Assembly (NCBI GenBank): GCA_026394095.1
Contig: JAPKYY010000077.1
Span: forward strand, 1-7,432
Direction of reading: 5' to 3'
DNA length: 7,432 nt
Source of the DNA: Acidobacteriota bacterium
GTDB lineage: Bacteria > Acidobacteriota > Terriglobia > Bryobacterales > Bryobacteraceae
The notes under the pieces are model-generated. The model did no database searches and was not told where the DNA came from. It saw only the letters and a list, made by a program, of their open reading frames with translations. Position numbers and translations under genes: made by a program. Of this stretch, positions 6,874-7,432 are shown piece by piece; positions within the stretch are counted from its first letter, which is position 1; every line of letters begins with the position of its first letter.

Positions 6874-7432
6874 ATGAAGCTAACTCTCAATGTATGGCGT
6901 CAAACCGGACCGAACGCCCCCGGCAAGATGGTGCGCTACGACCTGCCCGATGTCAATGAGGACATGTCGTTTCTGGAAATGCTCGACGTGCTGAACGAAA
7001 CGATCATCATGAAGGGCGAAGCCCCGATCACGTTCGAACACGATTGCCGCGAAGGCATCTGTGGCTCGTGCGGGTTCATGATCAACGGCAAGGCTCACGG
7101 TGGCTTCCCGAAGACCACGGTTTGCCAGTTGCACATGCGTCACTACAAGGACGGCGATGAACTGTTTCTCGAGCCGTGGCGCGCGACAGCTTTCCCGGTC
7201 GTGAAAGACCTGATGGTGGATCGCTCTTCGTTTGATCGCATCATCCAGGCTGGCGGATTTATCTCCGTGCCGACTGGCTCGGCCGTTGATGGAAACGCAG
7301 TACCGATTCCGAAAGTCTATGCCGACCGTGCGATGGATGCGGCTGCCTGCATCGGTTGCGGTGCCTGCGTCGCCAGTTGTCCCAATGCTTCGGCCAGCCT
7401 CTTTACTGGTGCCAAGATCTCCCACTTGAATC
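6874..7432 (+). CDS. sdhB: Succinate dehydrogenase/fumarate reductase iron-sulfur subunit, N-terminal part
   Basis: The first 186 codons are present with no stop; the gene runs past the window end. This subunit carries electrons from FAD to the quinone site. The plant-type 2Fe-2S motif is C58, C63, C66 and C84 (CREGICGSC, then a 17-residue gap to the last Cys in VCQLHMR). The gap is longer than the 11 residues of the E. coli type and fits the branch with the CQLHMR signature. [13 protein letters not shown] at 159-171 supplies the 4Fe-4S ligands C159, C162, C165 and C169. The Cys residues for the 3Fe-4S cluster should lie beyond the window. ATG 6874 is 18 bases after the sdhA stop, with a weak AAAGAAAGAG ribosome tract. 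Whether the complex works as a dehydrogenase or a reductase cannot be told from sequence. Confidence 0.96.
   Translation, partial: MKLTLNVWRQTGPNAPGKMVRYDLPDVNEDMSFLEMLDVLNETIIMKGEAPITFEHDCREGICGSCGFMINGKAHGGFPKTTVCQLHMRHYKDGDELFLEPWRATAFPVVKDLMVDRSSFDRIIQAGGFISVPTGSAVDGNAVPIPKVYADRAMDAAACIGCGACVASCPNASASLFTGAKISHLN

Noticed and set aside
6880..7425. Minus-strand open frame opposite sdhB
   Set aside because: Shadow of the SdhB frame, which carries both Fe-S Cys motifs.
1..7432. Mobile elements, CRISPR arrays, tRNA or rRNA genes, or a defence system
   Set aside because: No transposase or integrase, no regular repeat-spacer pattern and no structural RNA were seen, and nearly all bases are covered by recognisable housekeeping or envelope genes.

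Overview
The window is a gene-dense bacterial chromosome segment carrying two divergent transcription units, one partial at each end. The right part is a dehydrogenase operon of the five-helix cytochrome b558 type (sdhC-sdhA-sdhB order, long SdhA N-terminus, SdhB with a CQLHMR signature). Together with an acidobacterial flavour to the protein sequences, this suggests Acidobacteriota. The assignment is from memory of family sequences and is only moderately sure. Nothing points to a phage, plasmid or transposon, and no RNA gene or CRISPR array was seen.

Left block (1-3402, minus strand). Read in the direction of transcription, this is a tightly overlapping operon: a PfkB-family sugar/nucleoside kinase (3402-2488), a polytopic GT-C-like membrane glycosyltransferase (2528-1014), a diaminopimelate epimerase homologue (1017-208), and the first 70 codons of a nucleotide-sugar dehydrogenase (211-1, running off the window). 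The kinase and glycosyltransferase overlap by 41 bp. The next two junctions are ATGA stop/start overlaps. A good sigma70-type promoter (CTGACC-16 bp-TACAAT) ends six bases before the kinase ATG, so the first mRNA may be leaderless. The kinase substrate is not defined. The rest of the block suggests cell-wall or surface polysaccharide work.

Middle (3403-4345). A metallophosphoesterase is transcribed rightward. Its only plausible start that keeps the metal-binding D-x-H motif is a CTG codon at 3469, behind a GA-rich Shine-Dalgarno tract. After it, a leader of about 135 bp holds a perfect 8-bp inverted repeat overlapping a predicted promoter, plus a 10-bp direct repeat in the untranslated leader.

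Right block (4346-7432). sdhC, sdhA and sdhB encode the cytochrome b, flavoprotein and iron-sulfur subunits of succinate dehydrogenase/fumarate reductase, linking the TCA cycle to the quinone pool. sdhB runs off the window after its 4Fe-4S motif.

Three things stand out. The DapF homologue has serine at both positions of the catalytic cysteine pair, and Gln in place of the His of GNPH. SdhC appears to lack about 40 residues that normally form the end of helix III, a periplasmic loop and the start of helix IV, including a haem-ligand region. The phosphoesterase appears to start at CTG.
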